DNA from: JAZDLO01 sp043801935
GTDB lineage: Bacteria > Actinomycetota > Thermoleophilia > RBG-16-64-13
Length of the DNA stretch: 64,000 bases
Reading direction: 5' to 3'
Assembly: GCA_043801935.1 (NCBI GenBank)
Contig: JAZDLO010000058.1
Span: 1 to 64,000, forward strand
In this document: positions 6,796 to 15,456 of the stretch, one piece after another
How the letters are laid out: each line of letters opens with the position of its first letter
Position numbering within the stretch: the stretch's first letter is position 1
Translations under genes and position numbers: made by a program
Notes under the pieces: generated by a model
Seen by the model: only the letters and a program-made list of their open reading frames with translations
The model's database searches: none
Told to the model about the DNA's origin: nothing

Positions 6796-8247
6796 ATGAA
6801 CACGCATGATGAGTCCCAAGAGCAGCGAGATCAAACACCATTGGCAGGGTTGAACAAAGCGGTCACTCGTCGGGAGTTCTTGAAAATGGCGGCTCTGGCC
6901 GGAGGTGTGGTCGGGATAGGCGGGGGGCTCGGCGGTGTGCTGGCCGCCTGCGGCGAGGAAGCCGAGACCACTACCACCACTACTGTCGGGAGCACGACCA
7001 CCACCGCTCCGGCGTCGACCACGACCGTCAGCGCCGCCGAGGAGCCGGGGCGGCCGATCAAGCTGGGTTACGTCGTGCCTGTCACGGGACCACTGGCACC
7101 GTTCTCAGCCGCGGGCAAGTGGGCGGAGGACCATTTCATGACGGCAATCGGCGATGGAGTAGTGCTCGGCGACGGCAAGAAGCATCCCTTTGAGGTCCTC
7201 TTGAGGGACACCCAATCCGACAGCAACCGGGCGGCACAGGTGACCGGCGACTTGATCCAGAACGACAAGGCCGATCTCATCTTGGCAGCGGTCACCCCGG
7301 ACACCGTCAATCCCGCGGCCGATGTCGCCGAAGCGATGGGATGTCCCTTGATCTCCAACTGGACCGAGGGCCACGCGTTCACCCTGGGCAGAAAGGCGCC
7401 ACCTGAAGGTTTCAAGTGGACCTACACGTTCGCCTTCGACGACGTGCTCACCACGGTCAACTACACCGGGCTTCTCCCGCAGATCCCGAGCAACAAGATC
7501 GTGGGCCTCGTGCTTGCCAACGACGTGGACGGTAACAACTGGGCCCAATGGGGGCCGCCCATACTCCAGGACGCCGGGTACCAAGTGGTCATGACGGATC
7601 TCTACACCCCGGGTGCTGAGGACTACACGGCCCAGATCACGAAGATCAAGAACGCCGGCTGCGAACTCATGCTCGCAGTAATGCTCACGCCCGATTTCAC
7701 CAATTTCTGGACGCAATCCCATCAGCAGGCGTTTCAACCCAAAGTGGCCATCGGTCACAAGGGCCTGATCTTCCCGGAAGGAGTGCTCTCCATGGGCGAG
7801 ATCGGCTACAACCTCTCGAGCGCCGGTACCTGGACCCCGCGCAGCAAGTTCATCGACTCTCTGACGGGGATGAACTGCATGGAATTGGCCGAGGAGTACG
7901 AAGCGTTCAGTGGCAGCCAGTGGAGCGAGGCCGTGATAATCCTCTCGCTGTTCGAATGGGCCGCCGACGTGTTCAAGCGCGCGGCAAGCGCCGACGACAG
8001 GGAAGGGATAGTCTCCGCGATCAAGGCGACAAAACTGGACACTTGTATCGGCCAGATCGACTTCACGGCTCCCGTGCAGGAAATGAGCCATCATCCGTTC
8101 GTCAATGCTTGTACTCCGCCACAGGCGTGCGGCCAGTGGGTGAAGGCGACGGAGGGCAAATGGCCTATTGACAAGCACCTGGTATTCACGACAGACCCCG
8201 ACATCATCGAGCTCGATGGGTCCCTTCAACCGATCGTGTACAACTAA
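6796..8247 (+). CDS. Branched-chain-amino-acid-type ABC substrate-binding lipoprotein 1
   Basis: A 483-aa periplasmic-binding-protein type I (LivK/amide family) protein. A twin-arginine motif RREFLKMA (Arg25-Arg26) precedes a hydrophobic stretch and lipobox VLAAC (Cys52), so it is probably a Tat-exported lipoprotein. A Thr/Ser linker (residues 57-80) leads into the binding domain (IKLGYVVPVTGPLAPFSAAG, RDTQSDSNRAAQVTGDLIQ, ADLILAAVTPDTVNPAADVA). Such proteins capture amino acids, amides or aromatic acids for an ABC importer, but no permease or ATPase gene is in the window. Two paralogues occur at 18956 and 51476, each near a molybdoenzyme module. It is the first gene of a long operon. Confidence 0.9.
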   Translation: MNTHDESQEQRDQTPLAGLNKAVTRREFLKMAALAGGVVGIGGGLGGVLAACGEEAETTTTTTVGSTTTTAPASTTTVSAAEEPGRPIKLGYVVPVTGPLAPFSAAGKWAEDHFMTAIGDGVVLGDGKKHPFEVLLRDTQSDSNRAAQVTGDLIQNDKADLILAAVTPDTVNPAADVAEAMGCPLISNWTEGHAFTLGRKAPPEGFKWTYTFAFDDVLTTVNYTGLLPQIPSNKIVGLVLANDVDGNNWAQWGPPILQDAGYQVVMTDLYTPGAEDYTAQITKIKNAGCELMLAVMLTPDFTNFWTQSHQQAFQPKVAIGHKGLIFPEGVLSMGEIGYNLSSAGTWTPRSKFIDSLTGMNCMELAEEYEAFSGSQWSEAVIILSLFEWAADVFKRAASADDREGIVSAIKATKLDTCIGQIDFTAPVQEMSHHPFVNACTPPQACGQWVKATEGKWPIDKHLVFTTDPDIIELDGSLQPIVYN

Positions 8248-8465
8248 GGACCTGAGGTCTTCCGCTCTTTCGAATAAATGGTGGCCGTTACGTCCGCGTA
8301 GAGGGAGGATGCCAAGGAAAGCTGCTGGCACTCGCCTGCGGTTTGCACCATCGTGCTACGCACTTGGGTGTCCTTCGAGCCCATCGCGGAGTGCGGGTCC
8401 TGTGGGGCTGTCACGGCCATCACCCCATGAATCTCAGGTCAATAAGCTCGAGAAGAGGTGCAAGT
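8248..8465 (+). other. Intergenic spacer inside the operon
   Basis: About 220 nt between the binding protein and the first FAD oxidase. Only a weak inverted repeat (ACCTGAGGT near 8249) is visible; no terminator, RNA gene or promoter that I can defend. Confidence 0.3.
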
Positions 8466-9929
8466 ATGGCGATGGAGGCGACACTGAAGGACATTGCCGG
8501 GGCGGGCAATGTCAGCGACGAGGCGGCCGTACTGGAGGCCTATGGCGGTGACCTGAGCTTCGTAGGAAGAGTCCGCCCTCGATTTGTGGTCAGGGCCACT
8601 TCTGCGGGAGCGATCCAGAAGCTGGTGGACCTGGCCAGAGAGACGGTCACCCCTCTCGTTCCAGTCAGTTCCGGTGCTCCCCATTTCTATGGCGACACCG
8701 TTCCGGCTACCGGTGATGCCGTCGTCCTCGATCTGAGCGGGATGAAGAAGATAGACCTCGTCCAACGAATCGGCCGGGTAGCCGTCTTCGAGCCGGGAGT
8801 CACCTTCGGGGAACTCATCCCGGCCGTGGCCGAAGAGGGACTGCGCCTGAACATGCCCCTGCAGCCTCGCGCGACCAAGTCTGTGGTCGGGAGCATGCTC
8901 TCCCGAGAGCCGGTGATCATGCCCCACTATCACTGGGACATATCAGACCCAATAGGATCTACCGAGGTCGTCTTTGGCACCGGAGAGATGTTCCGCACCG
9001 GATCCGCGTCCAACCCCGGCACCATCGAGGAACAGCGCAAGGCGGGAGGGGTGCAGAAGGAGGCCGCCGGTCCTTCTGCCAACTCGTGGCACAGGATACT
9101 CCAGGGTGCCCAGGGGACGATGGGCATCGTCACCTGGGCGTCGGCCCGGTGTGAGTTGCTGCCGGAGTTGGAACAGCCCTACTTCATCGGCTCCGCCGAT
9201 CTGGCGAAGCTCCTGGAGACGATCCATTGGCTGGTCCGCCTGAGACTGGGCAACGAGTGCCTCATCCTCAACAGTATCGATGTGGCAGCCCTCGTGGCCA
9301 GTGACGATCCCGGCTATGCCCAGTCGGTGGCCGAGCTACCGCCCTGGATACTCTTCTTCAACCTGGCTGCCTACGACTACCTCCCCGAACAAAGGATGGC
9401 GGGACAACTCCAGGATACGAAGGAACTTCTCGAGAGGATCGGAGTCGACGCCGTCCAGAGCCTCGGTGGAATAGCCTCGGGCGAGTTCATGGAGGCCATC
9501 CGTCGTCCCTCGGCCGAGCCGTATTGGAAGCTGCGCCAACATGGGGGCTGCCAGGACATCTTCTTCCTGACCACCTACGCCAAGATCCCCGGTCAGGTCC
9601 GAGTCATGACGGAGGCCGCGGAGGCGGTCGGTCTCGCCCCCACGAAGATCGGGGTCTACCTCCAGCCGATCGTGCAGGGTAGCAACTGTCACTGCGAGTT
9701 CAACCTATTCTACGACCCCGAGGATCAGACCGAATCGCAGGTCGTCAGGGGGCTTGCCACCAGCGTCGTCCAGCCGCTCATGGCCGCCGGCGCATTCTTC
9801 TCCCGACCGTTCGGGGAAGCGGCGAGAGAGATCATGAACCGAGATGCAGCCAACGTCGAAGCCCTCAGGAAAGTGAAGGCGATCGTCGACCCGGCCGGCA
9901 TCCTCAATCCCGGGAAACTCTGCTTCTAA
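8466..9929 (+). CDS. FAD-linked oxidase of the GlcD/VAO type, paralogue 1
   Basis: A 487-aa FAD-binding protein. The PCMH-type FAD domain covers about residues 30-210 (VPVSSGAPHFYGDTVPATGD in the first FAD loop; RIGRVAVFEPGVTFGELIPA; GSMLSREPVIMPHYHWD), and a C-terminal FAD-oxidase cap follows, ending with the usual IVDPAGILNPGKLCF. Family members oxidise 2-hydroxy acids or phenolic alcohols. Start ATG 8466 follows AGAGGTG. The next genes encode a CCG-domain iron-sulfur protein and a second FAD oxidase, so a GlcD-GlcF-like dehydrogenase complex is likely. Substrate unknown; the location in a transhydroxylase operon suggests a hydroxylated aromatic or a product derived from one. Confidence 0.82.
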   Translation: MAMEATLKDIAGAGNVSDEAAVLEAYGGDLSFVGRVRPRFVVRATSAGAIQKLVDLARETVTPLVPVSSGAPHFYGDTVPATGDAVVLDLSGMKKIDLVQRIGRVAVFEPGVTFGELIPAVAEEGLRLNMPLQPRATKSVVGSMLSREPVIMPHYHWDISDPIGSTEVVFGTGEMFRTGSASNPGTIEEQRKAGGVQKEAAGPSANSWHRILQGAQGTMGIVTWASARCELLPELEQPYFIGSADLAKLLETIHWLVRLRLGNECLILNSIDVAALVASDDPGYAQSVAELPPWILFFNLAAYDYLPEQRMAGQLQDTKELLERIGVDAVQSLGGIASGEFMEAIRRPSAEPYWKLRQHGGCQDIFFLTTYAKIPGQVRVMTEAAEAVGLAPTKIGVYLQPIVQGSNCHCEFNLFYDPEDQTESQVVRGLATSVVQPLMAAGAFFSRPFGEAAREIMNRDAANVEALRKVKAIVDPAGILNPGKLCF

Positions 9930-9942
9930 GGGAAGGGACGAG

Positions 9943-11208
9943 ATGGCACTGAAGGATTACCAGAGCGAGATGCAGACCTGCTGCCGCTGCTCGGCCTGTA
10001 AGTTCGTTCCCCTGGAAAAAGTGACCGGCTACGAGCATGCGAATGTCTGCCCGAGCATCAGCCGTTACGACTTCCACACGTACTCCGGAGGAGGACGCAT
10101 GGGGTTCGGCCTGGCCCTGCTTCAAGGGAGAGTGGACTACACGCCAAACGTCGCGGAGATCGTCTACAACTGCCAGCTGTGCGGCGCCTGCGACGTCTCC
10201 TGCAAGTATGCGATGGACATGGACGTGCTCGAGCCGCTGTATGCAGTCCGCCGGGAGTGTGTGAAGAACGGCCAGACCATGCCGGTGCTGGACAAGCTTG
10301 TGGCTACCATGGAGAAACAGGGCCCCATGGTATTGGGCGCCACGGGCAAGCGGGGGCAGTGGCATCAGGGACTCGATATCAAAGACTACACGCAGGAGAA
10401 AGTCCCGGTCATCTACCATGCCGGTTGCCTGGCCGGATACGACAAGAACAGCGGGCAGGTGGCCCGGGCTGCCTTCTCCCTGCTCCAGAAGGCAGGGGTC
10501 GAGGTGGGTATCGCCAAGGACCAGGAGCTCTGCTGTGGGGGCCGGGCCTACGAGATGGGCTACCATGACCAAGCCCTCAAACAGGCCGAACTGAACGTGG
10601 CCCGCTTCAGGGAGTCGGGGGCCACCGAACTGGTCACCGGTTGCGCCTACTGCTATCAGTACTGCAAAGTGCTCTATGCCAAGCTGGGGCTGGAGACAGG
10701 AATCAAGGTCTGGCACATCACCGAGTATCTGGCCGAACTGATCCAGAAGGGCAAGCTCAAACCTCGCAAGAAGCTGGACCTGACCGTGACCTATCACGAT
10801 CCATGCCATCTGGGCCGTTTGAGCGAGCCCTGGATCGCCTGGCAAGGCGAACAGCGGCAAAGGCACATGCGCGTGTACGATCCGCCCCGTACGTTCCGCC
10901 GAGGCACGGACGGAGTCTATGAGCCGCCGCGCGAGGTGCTCGGAAGCATCCCCGGCTTGAAGCTGGTGGAGATGGATCGCATCCGAGAATACGCCTGGTG
11001 CTGCGGGGCCGGAGGCGGGGTGAAAGAGGCCAACCCCGAGTTCGCTCGATGGACCGCGGCCGAAAGGCTGCGAGAGGCCGAGTCAACTGGAGCTGAGGCT
11101 CTGGTCACCGCCTGTCCTCATTGCGTCCAGAACCTCCAGGCTGCCGGAGGAGACGGCGGTCATCTAAAGGTCTACGATGTTGTCGAGCTCTTGGACAAGG
11201 CGATTTAG
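9943..11208 (+). CDS. GlcF/HdrD-like 4Fe-4S and CCG-domain iron-sulfur protein
   Basis: A 421-aa protein. The N-terminal part has two 4Fe-4S motifs: CCRCSACKFVP with a downstream VCP, and CQLCGACDVSCK. Two cysteine-rich CCG domains follow (CLAGYDKN ... CCGGRAYEMG ... CAYCYQYC; HDPCHLGRLSEPW ... CCGAGGGVKE ... CPHCVQN). This is the layout of glycolate/lactate dehydrogenase iron-sulfur subunits and of HdrD. It would carry electrons from the flanking FAD subunits to an acceptor. It sits 13 nt after the first FAD oxidase and 13 nt before the second, clearly co-transcribed. No membrane segment is visible. Confidence 0.87.
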   Translation: MALKDYQSEMQTCCRCSACKFVPLEKVTGYEHANVCPSISRYDFHTYSGGGRMGFGLALLQGRVDYTPNVAEIVYNCQLCGACDVSCKYAMDMDVLEPLYAVRRECVKNGQTMPVLDKLVATMEKQGPMVLGATGKRGQWHQGLDIKDYTQEKVPVIYHAGCLAGYDKNSGQVARAAFSLLQKAGVEVGIAKDQELCCGGRAYEMGYHDQALKQAELNVARFRESGATELVTGCAYCYQYCKVLYAKLGLETGIKVWHITEYLAELIQKGKLKPRKKLDLTVTYHDPCHLGRLSEPWIAWQGEQRQRHMRVYDPPRTFRRGTDGVYEPPREVLGSIPGLKLVEMDRIREYAWCCGAGGGVKEANPEFARWTAAERLREAESTGAEALVTACPHCVQNLQAAGGDGGHLKVYDVVELLDKAI

Positions 11209-11221
11209 GGGGCTTCAGCAC

Positions 11222-12769
11222 ATGGCTATGAACAAAGGGCAGTACCGCGCTCTTGAGTCGGTGGTGGGGCCAGAGAATATCTCGGATGACCCCGTTCACC
11301 TGGATGCATGGGCCTGGCGGTCCGGTCAAGCCGCCATGGCGCAGGAATTCAGTCCCCGTTTCGAGGCGATCGTCATGCCGGGGAGCACGGAAGAAGTCCA
11401 AGCGATCGTGAGACTGTGCAATAGGTTCAAGATCCAGTTCAAAGCTTCCAGCACCGGGTGGGGGGTCTACTGCGATCCAACCGGGCCTGGGTGTCTGAAG
11501 CTGGACCTGCGTCGCATGAACCGGATCCTGGAGATCAACGAAGAGAACATGTACGCGGTGGTGGAGCCGTACGTGATCACCGCCCAGCTTCAGGGCGAGC
11601 TGATGAAGAAAGGGCTTCACTGCAACATCAATGGGGCCGGAGCCGTCACCTCCGCGCTGCCCCTGGCGGCCCACGAGGGGATCGGGCACCTGAGCCAGAC
11701 ATGCAGCATAGGCGAGAGAAACCAGTTGGCACTGGAGTGGGTCACTCCCGAGGGGGAGATCGTCCGGACGGGCTCCCTCGGCTCTGTGGGAGAGTGGTTC
11801 TGCGGGGATGGTCCAGGACCCTCGTTGCGGGGGATCGTCCGCGGGAACGTTATGCCGTTGGGCGGGCTGGGAGTGTACACAAAGGCCGCCACCAAGATCT
11901 ACCACTGGCCCGGTCCTCCCACCATGGTACTGAAGGGATCGTCGCCCAGCTATGCTCCCGTCGAGGCACCGGCCAATTTCTTGCTGCGGTTCCTCTCTTT
12001 TCCCACCGAGGAAGGGCGCGCGTCGGCCATTCGGAAGATCGGAGAGAGCGAGATCGGTTTCGTCCTCATGGGATTCAACGGCAATATGGTGGCGGCCAAC
12101 GTGGCGACGAGCAACGAGGAGGAACTCGCGCTCGCCGCGGAGTACCTGAAAGACATCCAGGGGCCGGGCTTCTGTCTGGTCATAGCCGGGAATTCGGCTC
12201 GAGATTTCGAGTACAGAAAGCAGGTCCTGGAGCTGATCATCGAGGAGACCCAGGGACGGTCCCTGAGGGCGGTCGAAGATGGCGACGTGCAGAACGCCTT
12301 CATATGGCGATGCATCCGCGTCACCGCGTCGATACGGGAGACCATGCGGGCTACCGGCGTCTTCGGGGGAGAGGTCTTCGGGACGGATAGCTACCAGGTC
12401 CAATCGAACTTCATCCAGCATTCGGTGAGAGACAAGGCCGATTTGATCGAGCGGGGGCTGGTCTATCCCGACAGCACCATCCCCTTCATCACTTCGCTCG
12501 AGCACGGTCAGCAGGCTCACTCGGAGGTGCTGCTGCGCTGGACACCGAGCCCCGAGGTCGCGGAAGCGACGATGGAGTACGTGGGCAAGGCCAACTCCAA
12601 CGCGGTGAGCGGGCACTATGGTCTCCCGCACCATGTCTTCAACGACGCGCAACACGACTTCTTCGGACCGCATATGTGGAACTACCACACCTGGCTGAGA
12701 CGGGTGAAGAAGAGCTTCGATCCTAATGCGACGTCTGAGTCCAGCAACCATATATCTGCCAAGGACTAG
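11222..12769 (+). CDS. FAD-linked oxidase of the GlcD/VAO type, paralogue 2
   Basis: A 515-aa FAD-binding oxidase. Residues about 45-230 form the PCMH FAD domain (FEAIVMPGSTEEVQAIVRLC, NRFKIQFKASSTGWG, YAVVEPYVITAQLQGELMKK); the SALPLAAHEGIGHLSQ stretch lies where family members contact FAD, and the cap domain follows. It differs clearly from the other FAD oxidase at 8466, so the three-gene set is flavoprotein / iron-sulfur / flavoprotein rather than a recent duplication. Start ATG 11222 is preceded by AGGGGG; ATG 11228 is an alternative. Reaction unknown. Confidence 0.82.
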   Translation: MAMNKGQYRALESVVGPENISDDPVHLDAWAWRSGQAAMAQEFSPRFEAIVMPGSTEEVQAIVRLCNRFKIQFKASSTGWGVYCDPTGPGCLKLDLRRMNRILEINEENMYAVVEPYVITAQLQGELMKKGLHCNINGAGAVTSALPLAAHEGIGHLSQTCSIGERNQLALEWVTPEGEIVRTGSLGSVGEWFCGDGPGPSLRGIVRGNVMPLGGLGVYTKAATKIYHWPGPPTMVLKGSSPSYAPVEAPANFLLRFLSFPTEEGRASAIRKIGESEIGFVLMGFNGNMVAANVATSNEEELALAAEYLKDIQGPGFCLVIAGNSARDFEYRKQVLELIIEETQGRSLRAVEDGDVQNAFIWRCIRVTASIRETMRATGVFGGEVFGTDSYQVQSNFIQHSVRDKADLIERGLVYPDSTIPFITSLEHGQQAHSEVLLRWTPSPEVAEATMEYVGKANSNAVSGHYGLPHHVFNDAQHDFFGPHMWNYHTWLRRVKKSFDPNATSESSNHISAKD

Positions 12770-12907
12770 GGCTCTCGGGCTTCGCCCAGACGATTGCCGA
12801 CGCCGGGGAGTTTCTCGACCCCCCAGCGGCTCCTCCCACGCCCAACCGCGAGAAATGTCGGCACCCGTTCGGCCGAACCCCAGGGTCACCCACTGAGCGA
12901 GGTCGGT

Positions 12908-13660
12908 ATGTTCCAGGTGAAAGCAACGCTGGTCGAGTTCTTGGGGGACGAACAGAAGTACCCGTGCCACTTCAGCCACAAGATCGGGGACGAGTTCGTC
13001 TTTGACGGCGAGGAGTTCCATGGCAGGCTGTGCCCACACGTGATCACCGTGCTCATGCCCAAAGTAGAAGCTCTGTACGATGCCGGGCCCAAGTACATAC
13101 AACCTCCCTACTACTCTCCCTTCTGGTACGCGCCGTTGAGTGCGAGAGACGCGAGCATGAAAGCCTACGACGGGATCGGGTGGAGGGCGCTCTCTGAGGA
13201 TATCCCCGAGCCGCCGCATAGCCTCAAAGCCTTGCTTCCCAGAGGGGCGTTCGAGTATCCGTCGAGCGCTGAGCGAACTGTCATGAGGGATGTGATGGTC
13301 CTCTGTCCGGACGTCCGCACCTCGGCCTTGTTCAGGCTCGAGGCGTTCGATCTAGCTGAAGGGGGCGAGGCCTCACCCTACTTCCGGAAGCAGATGGCCA
13401 TACTGCAGGTCGTCGGGAAGAACGACGGGCTCCTCGTGGAGGACGTGCGTGGCAAGCTCTCACGAGCGCACCGAGAGGAGATATACCCTCTTGCTGCTCC
13501 GGTGCTTGTAGCGGCGCTCACCGAAGAGCTGCAGGCCCTGGACTACGTGCGGCTCGAGAGCGGCCGGTTGCATATCACACCCGCCGGCGAAACGAAGCTC
13601 GAAGGGTTCAGGAAAAGTGCGACTGAAACGCTGAAGAAGGCCCTCGAGCCCGAGCCCTAG
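12908..13660 (+). CDS. TIGR04076-like protein, paralogue 2
   Basis: A 250-aa paralogue of the protein at 2637. Shared features are MFQVKAT at the start, HKIGDEFVFDGEEFHGRLCP, a Tyr/Pro-rich middle, VLCPDVRTSALFRLEAFDLA, and a C-terminal domain ending HITPAGETKLEGF. The first copy is beside an AOR tungstoenzyme, this one is beside a transhydroxylase-like molybdoenzyme, so the family seems to travel with pterin-metal enzymes. The ribosome-binding site (GAGCGAGGT) is weaker than in the first copy. Function unknown. Confidence 0.75.
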   Translation: MFQVKATLVEFLGDEQKYPCHFSHKIGDEFVFDGEEFHGRLCPHVITVLMPKVEALYDAGPKYIQPPYYSPFWYAPLSARDASMKAYDGIGWRALSEDIPEPPHSLKALLPRGAFEYPSSAERTVMRDVMVLCPDVRTSALFRLEAFDLAEGGEASPYFRKQMAILQVVGKNDGLLVEDVRGKLSRAHREEIYPLAAPVLVAALTEELQALDYVRLESGRLHITPAGETKLEGFRKSATETLKKALEPEP

Positions 13661-13683
13661 GAGACCGCAGGGAGGTGCCCAGC

Positions 13684-15456
13684 ATGCAGGGGATGATCAC
13701 GGATTATGACGTCCCGATCCTCATGCGGGACGGTGTCAAGCTCGTTGTGGACGTGTACCGCCCCGATGCCCCGGGCAGGTACCCGGTCCTCTACGCCTCC
13801 GGTCCCCACAACAAGGACCTGCAGCGCCCGGAGATCGGCGAGAATCTGAAAGCCGCGCAGCCGGCCTGGTCGACCGTGTGGTTCGGTGTGCTCGAAGCAG
13901 GCGACAGCAAGCGTTTCGTGTCGAACGGATACGTCCACGTGATAGGGCAGATCCGGGGGGGACACAAGTCGGAGGGTGTCCCCGGCCAGGGTGACTGGTG
14001 GGACGAATACGACACCATCGACTGGATAACGGCTCAGCCGTGGTGTGACGGCAACGTCGGCATGGTGGGCCTTTCCGGCTTCGCCGGGCAGCAGTGGAAG
14101 GCGGCGACTCAGCAGCACCCGGCCCTCAAGGCCATCTTTCCCTTCGATGCAACCGGCGTCTATGGGGGACCGCGGGGCTTTCGTGAAGCCAATCCCGGGG
14201 GTGTCATCGGGACCATGTTCTACCACCTCGGGCTCTTCAACAGCATGCATATGGAGTTGGGCACGCCGCCGGAACTGCCACCGGAGGCGGAAGCCGCCTG
14301 GCAAGCGGCGATGTCCGACCCCGACTATATGATGTACGTCAACCTGTACAACATCCTGACGATGAGGGGTCAGCGGGACCCCGGCGTGTTCTACGACCTA
14401 ATCTTTCCCTACGAAGGTCCGGACGTGGTGGCGCAGAGCGAGCAGCGGCTCGGGAAGATCGAGGTGCCTTTCTACACCGGCGCGTTCGAAGGCGCCTACA
14501 CCTACAAGATGCATTGGCAGGGCGCTCAACACTATTTCCAGGACATCGACACCCCCCATAAGAAGCTGCTCTTCACGCCGCCGGCTCATGCCGAGCGGCC
14601 CTTCCACGAGTGGCACGACGAGATCCTGCGCTGGTACGACTACTGGCTCAAAGGCATCGACACCGGCATCATGGACGAGCCGCCGGTGAAGTACTGGGTC
14701 ATGGGAGCCAACACCTGGCGCACGGGCGACGATTGGCCTTTGCCAGAAACGGACTGGATCAAGTATTACCTGCACAGTTGGGAGAAGCTCGGTCCCCAGC
14801 CCCACCTGTCGGAGAGCCGCACTTTCGTCAACGAGCCTCCCGACGCCTTTGTGCAGATGCCGCCCACTCAGACCAACAAGATCGAACGCCTGCGCTACAT
14901 GACCGACCCCTTACCGGAAGACCTGCTCGTGGTCGGGCCGATCTCGCTCACGCTCTACGGGTCCATCGATGAAACCGACACCAACTGGATAGTGATCCTC
15001 AAAGACGTGGGCCCGGATGTGTCCGTGCAGACCGCCCGCCAGGGCGAGCGCTCGGTGCCGGATGATCTGCCCGAACGCGAGCTGACTCGAGGGTGGCTCA
15101 AGGCGTCCCGCCGGGCGATCGATCCGGAACGTTCCCGGCCATGGAAGCCGTGGCACTATCTGACCGCAGATAGGATCCAGCCGGTCGTCCCCGGAGAGAT
15201 CAACGAGTACCGAATCGAGATCCTCTCCACGTGCAACCTGTTCAAGGCCGGGCACCGGATCTGTCTGGATATCAGCAGCCTCGACTTGGCCGAGGGTGTG
15301 GCTGGGGAGACCACCGTGGAGTACATCGCGGCCCACGTGTGCAGCAGCAAGACGGTGCTCCACAAGGTCTACCACAACGCCCAATACCCATCGCACCTGT
15401 TGTTACCGGTAATCCCAAAGAACACAGCAAAAGGGGGGGCTCAGCAATGGCGGTAG
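13684..15456 (+). CDS. CocE/NonD-type (X-Pro dipeptidyl-peptidase-like) alpha/beta hydrolase
   Basis: A 590-aa serine hydrolase. The alpha/beta domain begins VPILMRDGVKLVVDVYRPDA; the nucleophile elbow is GLSGFAG (Ser), and the likely His is in PPAHAERPF. Where family members usually have GWYD with the catalytic Asp, this protein reads GAFEGAY, so the acid may be Glu. A C-terminal jelly-roll domain follows (VVGPISLTLYGS, CNLFKAGHRICLDISSLD). Family members cleave esters, amides or peptides. Start ATG 13684 is set by GGAGG at 13671. The stop lies 10 nt inside the transhydroxylase-like alpha gene, so translation is coupled; liberating a polyphenol from an ester is a plausible role. Confidence 0.83.
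   Translation: MQGMITDYDVPILMRDGVKLVVDVYRPDAPGRYPVLYASGPHNKDLQRPEIGENLKAAQPAWSTVWFGVLEAGDSKRFVSNGYVHVIGQIRGGHKSEGVPGQGDWWDEYDTIDWITAQPWCDGNVGMVGLSGFAGQQWKAATQQHPALKAIFPFDATGVYGGPRGFREANPGGVIGTMFYHLGLFNSMHMELGTPPELPPEAEAAWQAAMSDPDYMMYVNLYNILTMRGQRDPGVFYDLIFPYEGPDVVAQSEQRLGKIEVPFYTGAFEGAYTYKMHWQGAQHYFQDIDTPHKKLLFTPPAHAERPFHEWHDEILRWYDYWLKGIDTGIMDEPPVKYWVMGANTWRTGDDWPLPETDWIKYYLHSWEKLGPQPHLSESRTFVNEPPDAFVQMPPTQTNKIERLRYMTDPLPEDLLVVGPISLTLYGSIDETDTNWIVILKDVGPDVSVQTARQGERSVPDDLPERELTRGWLKASRRAIDPERSRPWKPWHYLTADRIQPVVPGEINEYRIEILSTCNLFKAGHRICLDISSLDLAEGVAGETTVEYIAAHVCSSKTVLHKVYHNAQYPSHLLLPVIPKNTAKGGAQQWR

Noticed and set aside
11105..13219. 704-codon open frame on the minus strand
   Set aside because: It lies antisense to a well-supported FAD oxidase and TIGR04076-like gene. 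High GC with strong third-position bias produces long antisense frames; the translation has no recognisable family.
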